Assembly: GCF_001264245.1 (NCBI RefSeq)
Contig: NZ_CP011339.1
Span: 1,054,001-1,118,000 of the forward strand
Source: Microcystis panniformis FACHB-1757
Lineage (GTDB): Bacteria > Cyanobacteriota > Cyanobacteriia > Cyanobacteriales > Microcystaceae
Direction of reading: 5' to 3'
DNA length: 64,000 nt
Positions within the stretch are counted from its first letter, which is position 1, and each line of letters opens with the position of its first letter. This document shows positions 61,374 through 64,000 of this stretch, piece after piece. The notes beneath the pieces were generated by a model. The model saw only the letters and a list, made by a program, of their open reading frames with translations, ran no database searches and was not told the DNA's origin. The position numbers and the translations under genes were made by a program.

Positions 61374-61950
61374 TAACTTGATCGCCATAATTGCCGAAGA
61401 TGAGACGGACTGCGATGTGTTTCGTCAAATTATCCATCGCGTGCTGGGGACAAATACTAGGACAAAATCTTGGGCATCTAAATCCTCTAGTACATTAAAG
61501 AGAAAACTGTCAGCAAAACTTAAAGTGATGACAAGGGAAGGATGTGATGCTTTTATCATTGTTCATGATTTAGATCGTAATCCCAAGAATAACTCTCTTA
61601 ACGATGAAAAACAATTGCGAGATCACTTAGAATTAAGCTGTTCTAATATTAATGGTATCAGGAAATATATCTGCATCCCAATAGAAGAATTAGAGGCTTG
61701 GTTTTGGTCTGATCCAGAGGTGGTTAAATATGTGGGACGAGGCAAGGGAAAAGATCACCCAAACCCTCACCTAATTATCAAACCGAAAGAAAAATTGATC
61801 CAATTGTCAATCGGTGAAAATAGAAAACCCCGTTATAGTACCAACATGAATGTTGAACTGGCCGAAAAGCTAAATTTAGAACTTTGTGCCACTCGTTGTC
61901 CTTCTTTTAAAGATCTTCTCGACTTTCTGCAATCTCTGTCAAGAGGATAG
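61366..61950 (+). CDS. TOPRIM/DUF4276-like nuclease partner of the ATPase
   Basis: A 194-aa protein from ATG 61366 (an in-frame ATG at 61354 is inside the upstream gene). It overlaps the ATPase stop (ATGAGTAG). TOPRIM-type acidic residues: Glu11 in IIAEDETD, the DxD in HDLDRNP (Asp68, Asp70) and later IEELEAWFWSD (Glu107-Glu110), typical of DUF4276. Together with the ATPase it forms a split-OLD-like unit. Alternatives such as a primase-like or RNase role are open. Confidence 0.78.
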   Translation: MSSNLIAIIAEDETDCDVFRQIIHRVLGTNTRTKSWASKSSSTLKRKLSAKLKVMTREGCDAFIIVHDLDRNPKNNSLNDEKQLRDHLELSCSNINGIRKYICIPIEELEAWFWSDPEVVKYVGRGKGKDHPNPHLIIKPKEKLIQLSIGENRKPRYSTNMNVELAEKLNLELCATRCPSFKDLLDFLQSLSRG

Positions 61951-62024
61951 CAAACCATTAACCCCCCCATCCCAGCCAAGAAACCTGCGAGCGCCGCCTC
62001 AAACCCCAAAAAAGAGGGATTTTA

Positions 62025-62033
62025 TGGTAAAAT
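62025..62033 (+). promoter_or_regulatory. Candidate extended -10 of gyrA
   Basis: TGGTAAAAT (TAAAAT 62028-62033), about 110 nt before ATG 62143. No good -35 match; tentative. Confidence 0.35.
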
Positions 62034-62142
62034 AGTCCTACAAATGGGCATATTCTGCACATCAAAAGGGTAAAAACCCGATTTTTAGCGAATTTACTCA
62101 CAAAAACGCTTTTTTTGCCTTGTTATTGGAGTTAACCCCCCT

Positions 62143-64000
62143 ATGACCGCCGCCCAGGATCATGTCGTCCCCACAGACTTAAGCAATGAAATGTCCCGTT
62201 CCTACCTAGAATACGCCATGAGCGTCATCGTCGGGCGCGCCTTGCCCGACGCTAGGGACGGACTGAAACCCGTACACCGGCGCATTCTTTATGCGATGTA
62301 CGAACTAGGATTAACTCCCGATCGCCCCTTCCGCAAATGCGCTAGAGTCGTCGGGGAAGTATTAGGAAAATACCACCCCCACGGAGATACTGCCGTTTAC
62401 GATGCCCTCGTCCGCATGGCCCAGGATTTCTCCATGCGCGATCCCCTGATTAACGGTCATGGTAACTTCGGATCGATCGATAACGATCCCCCGGCAGCCA
62501 TGCGTTATACCGAGTGTCGTCTGCACACCCTGGCCACCAACGCCCTACTACAGGATATCGAGTCAGAAACCGTCGATTTCGCCGATAACTTCGATGGTTC
62601 CCAACAGGAACCCGTGGTTTTGCCCTCTAGAGTCCCGCAACTGCTAATTAATGGCTCATCGGGCATCGCCGTCGGTATGGCCACCAATATCCCCCCCCAC
62701 AACCTGGCCGAGATTATCGATGGAACCGTTGCCCTCATCCATAACCCCGATCTCACCGATACGGAATTACAGCGTTATATCCCGGGGCCAGACTTTCCCA
62801 CCGGGGGGCATATCCTTGGTAGAGACGGCATTCAGGAAGCTTACACCACCGGCCGCGGTTCCATTACCCTGCGGGGAGTCGCCACCATTGAAACTATCGA
62901 ACAAAGGGGAAGACCCGATCGAGATGCTATTATCATCACCGAACTGCCCTATCAAACCAATAAAGCGGCATTAATCGAAAAAATCGCCGATTTGGTCAAT
63001 GATCGCAAAATAGACGGTATTTCCGATGTGCGGGACGAAAGCGATCGCGACGGCATCCGGGTGGTGATCGAACTGAAACGAGATGCCTATCCCCGCGTCG
63101 TCCTCAACAATCTTTATAAACAAACGCCCCTCCAGTCGAATTTTGGGGCGAATATGTTGGCATTAGTCGATAACGAACCGAGATTACTGACTTTAAGGGA
63201 GTTTCTTCGGGTTTTCCTCGATTTTCGCCTAGAAGTTATCACCCGTCGTACCCGTTATGAACTCCGCAAGGCCGAGGAAAGGGATCATCTCCTTCAGGGT
63301 TTACTAATTGCCCTCGCTAGTCTCGATGCAGTCATTGCCCTAATTCGCAGTGCTGCCGACACAGCTAGTGCAAAAGAGGGATTAGTGCAGAATTTTGGTC
63401 TTTCGGAGGTGCAAGCGGACGCAATCCTACAAATGCAGCTGCGACGGTTAACTGCCCTAGAATCGGAGAAAATTCAGCAAGAACACGGGGAATTACTGAC
63501 AAAAATCGGCGATCTTCAGGATATTTTAGCCAGAAAAGAACGGATCGACAGCATTATCGAGGAAGAACTGCAACAGATCAAAACGATTCACGCTACCCCC
63601 CGTCGCAGTCATATTGAACAACGGGAAGGAGAAATCGCCGAAACTGACTTGATTGCCAACGAACAGGCCTTAATTCTCGTCACTGAACAGGGTTACATCA
63701 AAAGAATGCCCGTTAATACCTTTGAGTCCCAAAATCGGGCGACAAGGGGCAAAGCTGGCGCGAAAATGAAAGAAGACGACGGCATCGATCACTTTATCAC
63801 CTGCCGCGATCATGATAGCGTCCTCTTTTTCACCGATCGCGGGGTTGTCTATAGTCTCAACGCCTATCATATCCCCACCGGTTCCCGTACCGCTCGCGGA
63901 GTTCCGATCGTGCAACTGTTAGAGATTCCCAAAGGGGAGAAAATCACCTCGGTGGTGGCAGTCAGCGAGTTCAGCGAGGATAATTACCTGATTATGCTCA
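62143..64000 (+). CDS. gyrA: DNA gyrase subunit A, 5' part (cut by the window end)
   Basis: The first 619 codons of a type II topoisomerase A subunit. The catalytic Tyr is 122 (AAMRYTECR), the same number as in E. coli. The region HPHGDTAVYDALVRMAQ has Thr at position 83, where E. coli has Ser. IPPHNLAEI and the start of the C-terminal beta-propeller blades (EQGYIKRMP) follow. GyrA is chosen over ParC from the N-terminal sequence and length. No intein or break in the part seen. Confidence 0.95.
   Translation, partial: MTAAQDHVVPTDLSNEMSRSYLEYAMSVIVGRALPDARDGLKPVHRRILYAMYELGLTPDRPFRKCARVVGEVLGKYHPHGDTAVYDALVRMAQDFSMRDPLINGHGNFGSIDNDPPAAMRYTECRLHTLATNALLQDIESETVDFADNFDGSQQEPVVLPSRVPQLLINGSSGIAVGMATNIPPHNLAEIIDGTVALIHNPDLTDTELQRYIPGPDFPTGGHILGRDGIQEAYTTGRGSITLRGVATIETIEQRGRPDRDAIIITELPYQTNKAALIEKIADLVNDRKIDGISDVRDESDRDGIRVVIELKRDAYPRVVLNNLYKQTPLQSNFGANMLALVDNEPRLLTLREFLRVFLDFRLEVITRRTRYELRKAEERDHLLQGLLIALASLDAVIALIRSAADTASAKEGLVQNFGLSEVQADAILQMQLRRLTALESEKIQQEHGELLTKIGDLQDILARKERIDSIIEEELQQIKTIHATPRRSHIEQREGEIAETDLIANEQALILVTEQGYIKRMPVNTFESQNRATRGKAGAKMKEDDGIDHFITCRDHDSVLFFTDRGVVYSLNAYHIPTGSRTARGVPIVQLLEIPKGEKITSVVAVSEFSEDNYLIML

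Overview
The window looks like chromosome from a bloom-forming unicellular cyanobacterium, most probably Microcystis or a close relative. The organism call is an inference. It rests on frequent HIP1 octamers (GCGATCGC), families known mainly from cyanobacteria (DUF3086, DUF3119, DUF3370, a free-standing PCP_red domain protein), a lone cofG, heptameric tandem repeats, and a very high density of MITE-like elements and decayed insertion sequences between housekeeping genes.

Layout. 0-5.5 kb: ftsI and an FtsL-like membrane protein, a DUF697-type GTPase, then sirB/cbiX overlapping folK. 5.6-9.6 kb: a higBA toxin-antitoxin pair, a small membrane protein, a beta-propeller/transglutaminase protein and cofG. 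9.7-13.2 kb: a 367-bp MITE-like element, a cytosine-deaminase-like gene broken by loss of one C, a DUF952 gene whose 3' end is duplicated, and L-lactate dehydrogenase. 13.2-16.1 kb: an accessory block with a SEFIR-domain protein and a DUF433/DUF5615 toxin-antitoxin pair, each followed by an attC-like inverted repeat; it reads like two integron-type gene cassettes. 16.2-20.6 kb: a GT1 glycosyltransferase coupled to an oligopeptide-type binding lipoprotein, and citrate synthase. 20.9-29.3 kb: a frameshifted Uma2 gene and a type I restriction-modification locus (hsdM, DUF559, hsdS, hsdR) with a repeat block and DUF559 wedged between hsdM and hsdS.

29.5-39.0 kb: DHH phosphoesterase, SixA phosphatase, DUF3086, DUF3119, a metal-type ABC ATPase without a visible partner, ftsY, a recent tandem duplication of Uma2 plus a PCP_red gene (one copy truncated), and moaA. 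39.0-49.2 kb: an accessory stretch with an IS110 pseudogene carrying a nested MITE, a 257-aa membrane protein, a 1707-aa polytopic membrane protein, an IS200/IS605-type element whose tnpB has an in-frame amber codon, and a second fragment of the IS110 3' end. 49.2-64.0 kb: DUF3370 and TolB-like exported proteins, tRNA-Asp(GTC), glgP, an HpnA-like epimerase, two crcB/fluC genes, ksgA, ispE, ureD, an OLD-like ATPase overlapping a TOPRIM/DUF4276-like gene, and the first 619 codons of gyrA.

At least four systems could act in conflict or stress: type I R-M, the SEFIR protein, two toxin-antitoxin pairs, and the ATPase/TOPRIM pair. Three interspersed repeat families (A, with built-in terminator-like hairpins; B, with TAAGTAGGTAGG-like ends; and a palindromic GTTGGGTTTCATGC element) reach gene ends and in places appear to supply stop codons or terminators.
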